A DNA stretch of 64,000 nucleotides from Chersky-840 sp963848335 (GTDB lineage Bacteria > Actinomycetota > Acidimicrobiia > Acidimicrobiales > UBA8190): the NCBI GenBank assembly GCA_963848335.1, contig CAWKDD010000001.1, forward strand, positions 186,001 to 250,000, read 5' to 3'. Position numbers and translations under genes: made by a program. The notes beneath the pieces were generated by a model. That model had not been told where the DNA came from. It did no database searches and worked only from the letters and a program-made list of their open reading frames with translations. Below are positions 1 through 8,575 of this stretch, piece after piece; position 1 is the stretch's first letter; the number at the start of each line of letters is the position of its first letter.

Positions 1-962
1 AACTGGGTGAAGAAGGCGTCCTTGACCGCCGGCGAGAACAACGCCGCCGTCGAGGTGATGCCGATCAGCGACGACAGGTCGTAGGAAGCCCCGGGCTCGG
101 CGAGCGCCTCGACGAGGGGCTTGCCCATGGCGTCGCCGGTGATCATGACCATGTTGACCTTCTCGCGCTCGATCATGGCCCACACCTCGTGGGGATCGAA
201 CTTGGGCACGAGGCAGATCCTGTTGCCCACGAAGCTCTGGCCCATGACGCCCCACTGCGTCGCGCCGTGCATGAGCGGGGCGATGGGGAGGAAGGTGAGC
301 TGGCCTCCGGCTGCCAACCCTTTCTCGACCATCTGCTGGGGCCGGTCCATGCGCACGCCGGTGAGGGCGTCGATCCCCCCGCCGAGAGCGTAGAAGACGT
401 TGCGGTGAGGCCACACCACGCCCTTGGGCATGCCGGTGGTCCCCCCCGTGTACAGGATGTAGAGGTCGTCGCCCGACCTCGGTGGGAAGTCGCGCTCGGG
501 GGACCCGCCGGCGAGCGCCTGTTCGAAGTCGACGGCGTCGTGGCGCGGATCGGTCTCCGTGCTGTCGTCGTCGATCACGATCACGTGGCGCAAGTCGGGG
601 AGCTCGGGCAGCAGTGCCGCCACCCGGGGGGAGAACTGACGCTGGTGCACGAGGGCGACCAGATCCGCGTTGGAGAACAGGTAGCGCAGCTCGTCCTCCA
701 CGTAGCGGAAGTTGATGTTGATCCACACCGCCCGCAGCTTGAACACGGCCCAGGCCGTCTCCACCCACTCCACGCTGTTGAGCGCGTAGATGCCGACGTG
801 GTCCCCGGGACCCACGCCCACCGAGGCGAGGTGATGGGCGAGGCAGTTGGCGCGCTCTTCCATCTGCCGGTAGGTGACCCGCCGGCCGTCGGTGACGAGG
901 TACTCGCGGTCGGGGAAGGCGTCGGCGGCGGCCTCGAACAGGTCGGCGAGGTTGAAGTCCAC
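1..962 (-). CDS. Acyl-CoA synthetase (AMP-forming), 3' end missing
   Basis: Fatty-acid/AMP ligase of the FadD-like ANL superfamily, which activates a carboxylic acid to acyl-AMP and then acyl-CoA. The reading frame starts at GTG 962 (protein begins VDFNLADLFEAAADAFPDRE) and runs off the left window edge after about 320 residues, so the C-terminal adenylate-forming half is not seen. The phosphate-binding signature YTGGTTGMPKG is near residue 165, and PLMHGATQWG follows. An in-frame TTG at 971 is an alternative start. A palindrome TAGAAC-AA-GTTCCC lies just upstream. Family call is secure; the exact substrate is not determinable. Confidence 0.88.
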   Translation of the reverse strand, partial: MDFNLADLFEAAADAFPDREYLVTDGRRVTYRQMEERANCLAHHLASVGVGPGDHVGIYALNSVEWVETAWAVFKLRAVWININFRYVEDELRYLFSNADLVALVHQRQFSPRVAALLPELPDLRHVIVIDDDSTETDPRHDAVDFEQALAGGSPERDFPPRSGDDLYILYTGGTTGMPKGVVWPHRNVFYALGGGIDALTGVRMDRPQQMVEKGLAAGGQLTFLPIAPLMHGATQWGVMGQSFVGNRICLVPKFDPHEVWAMIEREKVNMVMITGDAMGKPLVEALAEPGASYDLSSLIGITSTAALFSPAVKDAFFTQ

Positions 963-973
963 GAGACCCAAAC

Positions 974-987
974 TAGAACAAGTTCCC
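974..987. promoter_or_regulatory. KstR-like palindromic operator candidate
   Basis: TAGAACAAGTTCCC is an imperfect inverted repeat (GAAC-AA-GTTC core) 11 bp upstream of the GTG of the acyl-CoA synthetase. It resembles the AACnnGTT-type sites bound by TetR-family lipid regulators such as KstR in mycobacteria. One site only was noticed; the regulator is not in the window with certainty. Confidence 0.35.
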
Positions 988-1082
988 GTCGAGGGGACAA
1001 CCGGGGGGAGTCGAGGGGCCAAAAGGAGAACCAGGAGGAGAGGCGGCGTCGAAGGACGCGGTCCCGGCCGGGCCAGGGCCGG

Positions 1083-2978
1083 TCACGAGAGCTGCAGGCG
1101 GTCGCGCTCGGTGACCAGCGCCTCGGTAACGGCGGCGGCGATGCCGGGGCCGTCCAGGCCGAGGTCGGCGAGGATCCCGTCGGGCTTGCCCTGGGGGATG
1201 TAGCGCGAGGGCACCCCCAGCACGCACAGGGGGGGAAGGGGGTGGGTGATCTCGGTCAGCCGGCGCATGGCGTCGGCGAGGAACGTGCCCGCTCCCCCCA
1301 CGCGGATGCCGTCCTCCACGGTGACCACCAGGCCGTGCGCAGCGGCGTCGATGAGCATGGCCGGGTCGGGGGGAGACACCACCCGGACGTCCCACACGGT
1401 GGCGTCGACGCCCTCGGTGGCCAGCTTGCCCGCTGCCTCCTCGGCCGCCTCGACCATCTTGCCCACCGCCAGCAGGCACACGGTGCCGTCGCCCCGGTGG
1501 ATCCGGCGCGCCGAGAGGCCCCGGCCCACGACGCCGTCGCGCGCTTGACGGGCCGGTGTCTTGGGGAAACGGATGGCCGAGGGGCCCGCCAGGCTGAGCG
1601 CCTCCTCGAGCATCACCCCCACTTCCTGGGCCGAGGAGGGGGCGAAGACGGTCATCCCCGGGATGGAGAGGGTGAGGGACATGTCGAGGACGCCGTGGTG
1701 GCTCGGCCCGTCGTCACCGGTGATGCCGGCGCGATCGAGGGCGAAGACCACCGGGAGGCCGTGCAGCCCGACATCGAGGTTGGCCTGGTCGAAGGCGCGG
1801 CTGAAGAAGGTGGAGTAGATGGCGACGACAGGCCGCAGTCCTGCCATGGCCATGCCGGCGGCGGCCGTGGCGGCGTGTTGCTCGGCGATGCCCACGTCCA
1901 GGAACCGGTCGGGGAACTCGGCTTGGAACGGGAGGAGGCCCGTGGGCCCGGGCATGGCCGCCGTGATGGCCACGACCTCGGGGTGCCGCCGGGCGGCGTC
2001 GAGCACGGCGCGGGTGAAGGCGTCGGTGTAGGTCGCCGGGGCGATGGAGGCCGAGGGGGCGACGGCGGTGGGCTGCACCTTGAAGTCGTGGAGGCGCTGG
2101 ACCTCGTCCTCCTCGGCGGGAGCGTACCCCCGCCCTTTCTGGGTGAGGACGTGGACGACGATCGGTCCGCCCCATTCGGTGGCGTGCGCGAGGGCCTGCT
2201 CCATGCCGGCGATGTCGTGGCCGTCGATGGGGCCGGCGTAGCGGACCCCCAGAGCCTCGAAGAAGGTGTGGGGGGTGACGATCTCGCGCACCGCGCTCGT
2301 GACCCCGTGGAGGCTCGAGTAGGCGAGCCCACCCAACCCGGGGATGGCGCGCAGGACGTGGCGGGCCCGCTCGCGGGCGTGGACGTATGAAGGGCTCAGG
2401 CGCAGATGGGTGAGACCGGCGGAGAGCCGGGAGATCGTGGGCGCGTACGACCGGCCGTTGTCGTTGAGCACGATGACGACGCGGGTGCCGGCATGCCCGA
2501 GGTTGTTGAGCGCTTCGTAGGCCATGCCTCCCGTGAGTGACCCGTCGCCGAGGATCGCCACCACCCGTCGGTCGTGCTCACCGCGGTGCTGCAGTCCCAT
2601 GGCGATGCCGTGGGCGTAGCTGAGCGCCGTCGAGGCGTGGCTGTTCTCGATCCAGTCGTGGGGCGACTCGGCACGCGAGGGGTACCCCGACATCCCTCCG
2701 GGCTGGCGCAGCGTGGCGAAGGCGTCTTTGCGCCCGGTGACGAGCTTGTGGACGTAGGTCTGGTGCCCGGTGTCCCACAGGATGACGTCTCGCGGGGAGT
2801 CGAAGACCCGATGGACGGCCAGGGTCAGCTCCACGGCACCCAGATTGGACCCGAGATGGCCGCCGTTGACCGTGACCCGGTCGACGATGCACGTCCGGAT
2901 CTCCGCGGCGAGCTCGGTCAACTGTTCTTGCGACAGTTCGCGGAGGTCGGCGGGTTCGTGGATGTCGTCGAGGAGCAT
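1083..2978 (-). CDS. dxs: 1-deoxy-D-xylulose-5-phosphate synthase
   Basis: First enzyme of the MEP isoprenoid pathway: a thiamine-diphosphate enzyme condensing pyruvate and glyceraldehyde 3-phosphate. The 631-residue product has the family's usual length. It starts MLLDDIHEPADLRELS and shows the ThDP-binding GDGSLTGGMAYEALNN segment near residue 150, then the transketolase central and C-terminal domains (DVGIAEQHAATAAAGMA). ATG 2978 has AGG five nt upstream; an in-frame GTG lies two codons earlier at 2984. The gene stands alone, divergent from the AIM24-family gene, with 283 bp between them in which nothing else was recognised. Confidence 0.96.
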   Translation of the reverse strand: MLLDDIHEPADLRELSQEQLTELAAEIRTCIVDRVTVNGGHLGSNLGAVELTLAVHRVFDSPRDVILWDTGHQTYVHKLVTGRKDAFATLRQPGGMSGYPSRAESPHDWIENSHASTALSYAHGIAMGLQHRGEHDRRVVAILGDGSLTGGMAYEALNNLGHAGTRVVIVLNDNGRSYAPTISRLSAGLTHLRLSPSYVHARERARHVLRAIPGLGGLAYSSLHGVTSAVREIVTPHTFFEALGVRYAGPIDGHDIAGMEQALAHATEWGGPIVVHVLTQKGRGYAPAEEDEVQRLHDFKVQPTAVAPSASIAPATYTDAFTRAVLDAARRHPEVVAITAAMPGPTGLLPFQAEFPDRFLDVGIAEQHAATAAAGMAMAGLRPVVAIYSTFFSRAFDQANLDVGLHGLPVVFALDRAGITGDDGPSHHGVLDMSLTLSIPGMTVFAPSSAQEVGVMLEEALSLAGPSAIRFPKTPARQARDGVVGRGLSARRIHRGDGTVCLLAVGKMVEAAEEAAGKLATEGVDATVWDVRVVSPPDPAMLIDAAAHGLVVTVEDGIRVGGAGTFLADAMRRLTEITHPLPPLCVLGVPSRYIPQGKPDGILADLGLDGPGIAAAVTEALVTERDRLQLS

Positions 2979-3261
2979 GGCCACCTGTTCCGGGGGCGCC
3001 CGAACCGGCGACCCTGCGTCACGCTACCGCGGACCACGCCGAAGAGGCATTAGCCCCGCCCCCGTCGGGGCGCGGGCTGGTGGTGGCGGGATCCCGAGAT
3101 GGCCAGGTGAGAGGGGCCGAGGACGAGGCCTGCGAGGCCGGGAGGGGCCGACCGGGCCCACCGACCGCCAAAGACGGGCGGACGCTGATGGGGAGGGGCA
3201 GACTCTGCGCGCAGGCGGCGTCCGTCGGCGGACGCCGGCCCCGGATCGAGAGGAGCGTGCC

Positions 3262-4023
3262 ATGCAGGCCAACGTGAACGGGACCACGATGCCGATCCTG
3301 GAGATGGTGCTCGAACCGGGTGAGACCATCATCTCCACCCACGGGGACCTGTCGTGGATGACGGCCAACATGCAGCTCACCCAGACCGCCAACACCGGTT
3401 CGGGTGGCGGGATCATGGCAGGCCTGAAGCGCATGGCCGGGGGCGGAGGCCTCCTCCTGACGCGCTACGAGGCGACGGGGGGCCAGGGCATGGTCAGTTT
3501 CGCCAGCAAGGTCCCGGGGCGCATCTTCCCCGTGGACGTGAGCCCGGGCCACGGGTTCGTCGTCCACCGCAGCGGATGGGTGTGCGGAACCACGGGGATC
3601 ACCCCGTCGGTGGCGTTGCAGCAGTCGTTCCGCGGGGGTCTGTGGGGTGGTGAGGGCTTCATCCTCCAGAAGCTCGAGGGTGAGGGCAAGGCGTGGATAG
3701 AGCTGTCGGGCGAGATCGCCACCTACGATCTCGCCGCGGGCCAGTCGCTGCTCGTCCACCCGGGCCACGTCGGCCTCTTCAACGACAGCGTCACCTTCTC
3801 GGTGATCCGACTGCCGGGGATCGTCAACCGCTACTTCGGAGCCGACGGGCACCATCTCGTCTCGCTCACGGGACCGGGCAGCATCTGGTTGCAGTCGATG
3901 CCGCTGCCGGTGCTGGCCCACGCGTTGTCGGAGTACCTCGGGGGCAACGACTCCGGGCGGGACGCGGCCGCCGGCGGCATGGTCGGGGGAGTCCTCGGCA
4001 ACGTCCTCGGACGCCAGGTCTGA
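3262..4023 (+). CDS. AIM24 family protein (DUF124/TIGR00266)
   Basis: 253-residue protein of the AIM24/TIGR00266 family, whose members fold as repeated beta-strand units; the bacterial role is unknown. Diagnostic stretches are WMTANMQL, GIMAGLKRMAGGGGLLLTRY, FILQKLEGEGKAW, LLVHPGHVGLFNDSV, and a Gly-rich C-terminal tail (GGMVGGVLGNVLG). ATG 3262 is chosen because GAGAGGAG ends seven nt before it; the open frame extends upstream but without a ribosome site. Convergent with the thioesterase gene after a 37 bp gap. Cytoplasmic or membrane-peripheral; no signal peptide or clear transmembrane segment. Confidence 0.87.
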   Translation: MQANVNGTTMPILEMVLEPGETIISTHGDLSWMTANMQLTQTANTGSGGGIMAGLKRMAGGGGLLLTRYEATGGQGMVSFASKVPGRIFPVDVSPGHGFVVHRSGWVCGTTGITPSVALQQSFRGGLWGGEGFILQKLEGEGKAWIELSGEIATYDLAAGQSLLVHPGHVGLFNDSVTFSVIRLPGIVNRYFGADGHHLVSLTGPGSIWLQSMPLPVLAHALSEYLGGNDSGRDAAAGGMVGGVLGNVLGRQV

Positions 4024-4060
4024 CAGCTGACCCGAGGTGTGACGCTTCGAGTGGCTCGCG

Positions 4061-4438
4061 TCAACGGGCCTTGGCGAGGAATTCCCCTCTGTCGACCACG
4101 ACGCGCATCACCTTCCCGGCGCCGACCAGACCGGCGGCGTCGGTGGCGGTGACGGTGAAGACCAAGCGCCGCCCCTCCACCTTCTCGAGGGTGGCTTCGG
4201 CCACGACGGTGGAACCGGTGCGGACCGGGGCCAGATGGTCGAACCGGACGCGCACCCCGACGCTGGTGCGGCCCTCACCGAGCCTCTCCGCCACGGCCAG
4301 ACATGCCGCCTCCTCGCACAGGGCGACGATCCGGGGCGTGGCCAGCACCGGGACATCCCCCGAACCCAGGGACAGCGCCGTGTCCTGCTCGGCGACCACG
4401 AGGGACACCTGGGCGCTCAGGCCGGGCTCGACGGGCAC
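4061..4438 (-). CDS. Hotdog-fold thioesterase, fluoroacetyl-CoA thioesterase-like
   Basis: 125-residue single hotdog domain like the FlK group of small acyl-CoA thioesterases. Visible family features are VLATPRIVALCEEAA near residues 33-47 (FlK-type members carry catalytic Thr and Glu in this helix region), VGVRVRFDHLAPVRTGSTV, and a closing beta-sheet ending in VVDRGEFLAKAR. GTG 4438 is taken as the start because the next upstream in-frame codons lie beyond a TATCGT -10-like box placed six nt before it, which would give a leaderless message. True substrate unknown; context with acyl-CoA metabolism genes is only suggestive. Confidence 0.78.
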   Translation of the reverse strand: MPVEPGLSAQVSLVVAEQDTALSLGSGDVPVLATPRIVALCEEAACLAVAERLGEGRTSVGVRVRFDHLAPVRTGSTVVAEATLEKVEGRRLVFTVTATDAAGLVGAGKVMRVVVDRGEFLAKAR

Positions 4439-4444
4439 GGCGGT

Positions 4445-4450
4445 ACGATA
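4445..4450 (-). promoter_or_regulatory. -10 box for leaderless thioesterase gene
   Basis: On the minus strand TATCGT ends six nt before GTG 4438, and no Shine-Dalgarno sequence is present. The region is locally AT-rich (TACTTTTCGTATCG). No convincing -35 was found. Confidence 0.35.
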
Positions 4451-4635
4451 CGAAAAGTAAGGCGCCGCCGGCCACACGGCCGGCGGTCTGCGCGATCGGT
4501 CCAAGCCGGGACCACCCCAGAAGACGAAGCCGAAGCCGAGGTGCGTCGCCCACGGGGGTGGTCCTCGGGGTGGAGGTCCTCGGACCTCGGTCCCGGTCCG
4601 GGGAGGGACCCGGTCCGCGAAAGGAGAGCTGTCGG

Positions 4636-6054
4636 GTGAGCGAGAAAGGCCCGGGCACAGGGTTGCTCGTGGAGACTCCCGTCGTCGAGCGCGTGCTCGG
4701 TGCGGCGCTGCGCCGGGGCGGGGATTTCGCCGAGGTGTTCGTGGAGGACCGCCAGTCGACCTCGGCCGTGCTCGACGACGGACGGGTGGAGGAGCTGTCG
4801 TCAGGTCGCGACCGCGGTGCGGGGATCCGGGTGGTGGTCGGGGAGACCACCGGGTACGCACACACCGCAGACCTGTCCGAAGACGGGCTTCTGGCCGCGG
4901 CCGAAGCCGCCGCCGCCGTAGCCCGGCAGGGCGGAGCCGGGCGCACGGTGGCACTCGAGCAGCGCACCCCGCAGCGAATCAACGACATCGTCACGTTGCC
5001 CGAGGGGGTCCCCAAGGCTCGCAAGATCGAGCTCCTGGCCCAGGCCGACGAGGCGGCACGGGCCAGTGGGGACGCCATCTCGCAGGTGTCGGCCTCCTAC
5101 GGCGACGGGAGGCGGCGCATCCAGGTCGCCAACAGCGACGGATTTCTGGTCGCCGACGACCAGGTCCGCACGCGCTTCAGCGTGTCGTGCGTGGCGGTCG
5201 GCGACACCGGCATGCAGACCGGTTATGAGTCCAGCGCATTCACGGTGGGGTTCGAGTTGTTCGACACCGTGGACGTGCGCGAAGTCGCCGCCACCGCGGC
5301 ACGTCGCGCCCTGGTCAAGCTCACGGCGCGTCCGGCGCCGAGCGGGGAGGTGCCCCTCATCCTGGAGTCGGGTAGCGGCGGAATCTTGTTCCACGAGGCC
5401 TGCGGCCACGGCCTCGAGGCGGACCACATCGCCAAGGACGCGTCGGTGTACGTGGGCCAGGTGGGCGAGCAGGTGGCCAGCCCGCTCGTGACATTGGTCG
5501 ACGACGGCACCCTCGGTCGGGAGTGGGGCAGCTTCGCCGTCGACGACGAGGGCAACCTCCCCCGGCGCAACGTCCTCATCGAGAACGGCGTGCTCACCGA
5601 TTACATGTGGGACTTCCTGCGCGCCCGGAAGGCGAACCGCGAGTCCTCGGGCAACGGTCGGCGTCAGAGCTACCGCGACCTGCCCATGGTCAGGATGACG
5701 AACACCTTTCTCCTGAACGGCGAGGCCGAGCCCGACGAGATCCTCGCCCAGACCCCGACGGGCGTCTATGTCGCCAAGCTCGGCGGCGGCCAGGTCAACA
5801 CCACCACGGGCGACTTCGTGTTCGGCACCGTCGAGGCGTACCTGATCGAAGACGGACGCATCACCGAGCCCCTGAGGGACGCCAACCTCATCGGCAACGG
5901 CCCCGAGGTCCTCCGTCGGATCGACGCCGTGGCCAATGACTTCGCCATGGGCCCGGGCACGTGCGGAAAGGACGGCCAGAGCGTGCCGGTCGGATGTGGC
6001 CAGCCCACCTTGAGGATCACCGGGGTGACGATCGGGGGGACGGCCGGTGACTGA
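4636..6054 (+). CDS. tldD: TldD metalloprotease
   Basis: TldD, the metal-binding catalytic subunit of the TldD/TldE (PmbA) peptidase, which in other bacteria matures peptides such as microcin B17 and degrades unfolded short peptides. The 472-residue product carries the zinc motif HEACGHGLEADH near residue 255, and GSGGILFHEACGH and GGQVNTTTGDFVFG match the family. GTG 4636 is preceded by AAGGAGAG at a seven-nt spacing, so the long upstream open frame is not used. The gene overlaps the next one by eight bp, indicating translational coupling with TldE. Confidence 0.94.
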   Translation: MSEKGPGTGLLVETPVVERVLGAALRRGGDFAEVFVEDRQSTSAVLDDGRVEELSSGRDRGAGIRVVVGETTGYAHTADLSEDGLLAAAEAAAAVARQGGAGRTVALEQRTPQRINDIVTLPEGVPKARKIELLAQADEAARASGDAISQVSASYGDGRRRIQVANSDGFLVADDQVRTRFSVSCVAVGDTGMQTGYESSAFTVGFELFDTVDVREVAATAARRALVKLTARPAPSGEVPLILESGSGGILFHEACGHGLEADHIAKDASVYVGQVGEQVASPLVTLVDDGTLGREWGSFAVDDEGNLPRRNVLIENGVLTDYMWDFLRARKANRESSGNGRRQSYRDLPMVRMTNTFLLNGEAEPDEILAQTPTGVYVAKLGGGQVNTTTGDFVFGTVEAYLIEDGRITEPLRDANLIGNGPEVLRRIDAVANDFAMGPGTCGKDGQSVPVGCGQPTLRITGVTIGGTAGD

Positions 6055-7432
6055 CACCGTGAGCCAGGCGGTCCGGGCCCCGGCGACCGAGGGTGAGCTC
6101 CTCGAGCTGGCCGTGCGCGTGGCGGGTGCCGCCAAGGACGGCGAGGAGCTCGAGGTCTACGTGTCGCGCGGGGTGGAGACCGACGTGCGTGCCTACGAGG
6201 GCGAGGTGGAGTCCGTGTCCTCGGCGGCGTCGGCCGGGGTCGGCATCCGGGTCGTGGTCGGTGGGCGCCAGGGATTTGCTTACGCGGGGACTCTGGAGGA
6301 GGCGGTGCTGAGGCAGACCCTCGCCGACGCTCGGGACAACGCCACCTTCGCCACATCGGACGAGCACGTCGGCCTGGCCGACCCCGACGGGGTGGCCCCG
6401 GCCTCACTGGACCTGTGGGACGACGAGGTGACACGGACCCCCAGCGCGGCCAAGGTCGACATGGCGCTCGAGCTCGAGCGCCGTGCGCGCGCCGCCGATC
6501 CGCGGGTGCGTCAGGTCGCGTTTGCCGACTACGGGGACATGGCGGCCGAAGCCGCCGTGGCCAGCTCGAGGGGGATCACCGCCACGGCCCGGCGCACCGT
6601 GTGCAGCCTGGCAGTGGAGGCCATCGCCGGCGAGGAGGCCGACAGCCAGACCGGCGTGGGCTTCTCCGCGGCTCGGGGCCCCGGAGCACTCGACCTCGAC
6701 AAGGCGGTCGCCGACGCCGTGGAGCGCTCCACGCGAATGCTGGGGGCCACCAAGGCGCGCTCGGGGCGGTGCGCGGTGGTTCTCGATCCGCGGGTGACGT
6801 CCACGGTGCTGGCCATCGTGTCTTCTGCGCTGTCGGGCGAAGCCGTCACCAAGGGCCGCTCGTTCTTCGCCGACCGCATCGGGGAGGAGGTGGCGGGCCC
6901 GTCGCTGGTGTTGGTCGACGACCCCACCGATCCGCGCGCTTTCGGGGCGTCGACCCACGACGCCGAGGGCCTCGCCTGCCGGCGCAATGTGCTGATCGAG
7001 AAGGGAGTGCTGCGCGGCTTCGTCTTCGACACCACGGCCGCCCGGCGGGCGGGGGTGATGTCGACCGCCTCGGCGGTGCGCGGCGGTTATGCCACGACGC
7101 CCGTTTCGGGGTGCCGAGCGCTCCTGCTCTCGCCGGGGACGCTCGGGGCTCAGGACATCCTGGGCGAGATCGGAGAGGCCCTCTTCGTCCAGTCGATCAC
7201 CGGAGTGCACTCGGGGGTCAACCCGGTGAGCGGCGACTTCTCGGTGGGAGCCGAAGGGCTCATGATCCGGGGCGGCGCGTTGGCCGAGCCCGTCCGGGAG
7301 GTCACCATCGCGTCCACCTTGCAACGCATGCTGCAGTCCGTGCTGCACATCGGTTCGGACGTCGAGTGGCTCCCCGGTGTCGCTGCCGGCCAGACGCTGG
7401 CCATCGACGGGATGGCGCTGAGCGGTTCGTGA
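6047..7432 (+). CDS. tldE: TldE/PmbA, partner of TldD
   Basis: 461-residue non-metal partner of TldD; the two make a heterodimeric peptidase. It has the same fold but no HExxxH motif at the equivalent place, where the sequence reads FFADRIGEEVAGPSLVLVDD. The C-terminal stretch SVTGVHSGVNPVSG-like (here SITGVHSGVNPVSGDFSVG) is typical. Start GTG 6047 lies inside the end of tldD. No peptide-natural-product precursor was noticed next to the pair, so a general proteolysis role is more likely than a dedicated maturation role. Confidence 0.92.
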   Translation: MTDTVSQAVRAPATEGELLELAVRVAGAAKDGEELEVYVSRGVETDVRAYEGEVESVSSAASAGVGIRVVVGGRQGFAYAGTLEEAVLRQTLADARDNATFATSDEHVGLADPDGVAPASLDLWDDEVTRTPSAAKVDMALELERRARAADPRVRQVAFADYGDMAAEAAVASSRGITATARRTVCSLAVEAIAGEEADSQTGVGFSAARGPGALDLDKAVADAVERSTRMLGATKARSGRCAVVLDPRVTSTVLAIVSSALSGEAVTKGRSFFADRIGEEVAGPSLVLVDDPTDPRAFGASTHDAEGLACRRNVLIEKGVLRGFVFDTTAARRAGVMSTASAVRGGYATTPVSGCRALLLSPGTLGAQDILGEIGEALFVQSITGVHSGVNPVSGDFSVGAEGLMIRGGALAEPVREVTIASTLQRMLQSVLHIGSDVEWLPGVAAGQTLAIDGMALSGS

Positions 7433-7492
7433 GGCGTCCTCCCGTGGCGGCTTCGTAGGCCGGGAGAAGCCAGGCCGGACCGGGGATCGGGC

Positions 7493-7864
7493 TCAGGAGG
7501 CGGCGGCAGCCGATCCGGTGGAGGTCTTGGCCTCCGCTTTCGGTGCCGAGCTCGAGCCCGATGACTCTGAGGGCTTCGATCCCGAGGAGCCCGAGTCGCC
7601 AGAGGCCGCCACCTTGGTGTCGGACTTCTCGGTCTTGTCCGGTTTCTCCGATTTGTCGGACTTGGACTTGTCGGCCTTCTTGTCGGCGGCGCGGCTGTCG
7701 GTCTTGTAGAAGCCACTGCCCTTGAAGACGACTCCGACGGCCCCGAAGACCTTGCGCAGCGTGCCACCGCACGACGGGCACTCGGTCAGGGGATCGTCCC
7801 CGAACTTCTGCACGACGTCGTGATGCTGGCCGCAGGCCTTGCACTGGTACTCGTAGGTCGGCAT
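7493..7864 (-). CDS. FmdB-family zinc ribbon regulatory protein
   Basis: Small zinc-ribbon protein of the FmdB/CxxC_CXXC_SSSS family. The 123-residue product begins MPTYEYQCKACGQHHDVVQK, with CKACG (residues 8-12) and CPSCGG (about 31-36) as the metal-binding knuckles, then VFKGSGFYKTDSR, the family's conserved end. After residue 60 there is a Lys/Ser/Asp-rich low-complexity tail unique to this copy. ATG 7864 fits the family start and has an AGGA sequence upstream; a longer frame to 7930 lacks homology. Function in this group is not established. Confidence 0.9.
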   Translation of the reverse strand: MPTYEYQCKACGQHHDVVQKFGDDPLTECPSCGGTLRKVFGAVGVVFKGSGFYKTDSRAADKKADKSKSDKSEKPDKTEKSDTKVAASGDSGSSGSKPSESSGSSSAPKAEAKTSTGSAAAAS

Positions 7865-7999
7865 GCGCGTCCTGGATCCTTTCCGACGCCGGGGAGGCCC
7901 CCTTTGGCACTCGTCACCTTTGACTGCCAAGTCTACCGCCGTGGCTCGGGTTGTCGCTCCTTCGGGGGTCGGTCAGGACGGGGGAAGGCCCTGGTGACG

Positions 8000-8005
8000 T
8001 AGACT
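8000..8005 (+). promoter_or_regulatory. -10 box for leaderless moaC
   Basis: TAGACT ends six nt before the GTG start at 8012, and there is no Shine-Dalgarno sequence in between. The same hexamer serves the pilT1 promoter at 11424. The -35 region is not recognisable. Confidence 0.5.
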
Positions 8006-8011
8006 TCCGGC

Positions 8012-8494
8012 GTGGTCGACCGAAGCCTGACGCACCTCGATCCCCTCGGTGGCGCCCGCATGGTGGACGTGACTCCGAAGGAGCCGACTCACCGCAGGGC
8101 CCTCGCCCGCTGCAAGGTCATGATGGCGCCCGAGACGACGGCCAAGGTGGCCAGCAACGCCATCACCAAAGGCGACGTGCTGGGGGCGGCCCGCATCGCC
8201 GGGATCCAGGCCGCCAAGAAGACGCCGGATCTGATCCCGATGTGCAGACCCCTCCTGGTGGGGGGGATCCACGTGAACTTCACCATCGGCGACAACTTCG
8301 TGGAGGTCGAGGCGCAGGTGGAGACGGTGGACCGCACCGGCGTCGAGATGGAGGCGCTCACGGCCTGCACCGTGGCCGCCCTGACGATCTACGACATGTG
8401 CAAGTCGTCGGACCGCTCCATGAGCGTCGGGGAATTGGCGCTGTGGGAGAAGACCGGCGGCAGCGTCGGCACCTGGCGGCGACCGGCGCTGTAG
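8012..8494 (+). CDS. moaC: Cyclic pyranopterin monophosphate synthase
   Basis: MoaC catalyses the second step of molybdenum cofactor synthesis, converting the MoaA product to cyclic pyranopterin monophosphate. The 160-residue length is typical. Signature stretches are LTHLDPLGGARMVDVTPK at the N terminus, ITKGDVLGAARIAGIQAAKK, DLIPMCRPL, and GVEMEALTACTVAALTIYDM. No other moa gene is adjacent. The GTG start follows a TAGACT box by six nt, pointing to a leaderless mRNA. A hairpin downstream separates it from the convergent proline-rich gene. Confidence 0.95.
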   Translation: MVDRSLTHLDPLGGARMVDVTPKEPTHRRALARCKVMMAPETTAKVASNAITKGDVLGAARIAGIQAAKKTPDLIPMCRPLLVGGIHVNFTIGDNFVEVEAQVETVDRTGVEMEALTACTVAALTIYDMCKSSDRSMSVGELALWEKTGGSVGTWRRPAL

Positions 8495-8498
8495 ACCC

Positions 8499-8520
8499 CG
8501 GGGCCGTTCCCGCGGCCCCG
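8499..8520. terminator. Hairpin between convergent genes
   Basis: CGGGGCCG / CGGCCCCG perfect eight-bp stem with a six-nt loop starts five nt after the moaC stop. No T-run follows; it may act for both the plus-strand moaC and the facing gene. Confidence 0.5.
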
Positions 8521-8575
8521 AGCGGGCGGGCCATCGATGCCCCGAGGGGTCGGGACTCAGCTCCCGAGCCTCGAC

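Noticed and set aside
189..2390. A 733-residue plus-strand open frame
   Set aside because: It is the shadow of the acyl-CoA synthetase and dxs genes on the other strand; composition is His/Gly/Arg/Val-rich with no domain, as expected in very GC-rich DNA.
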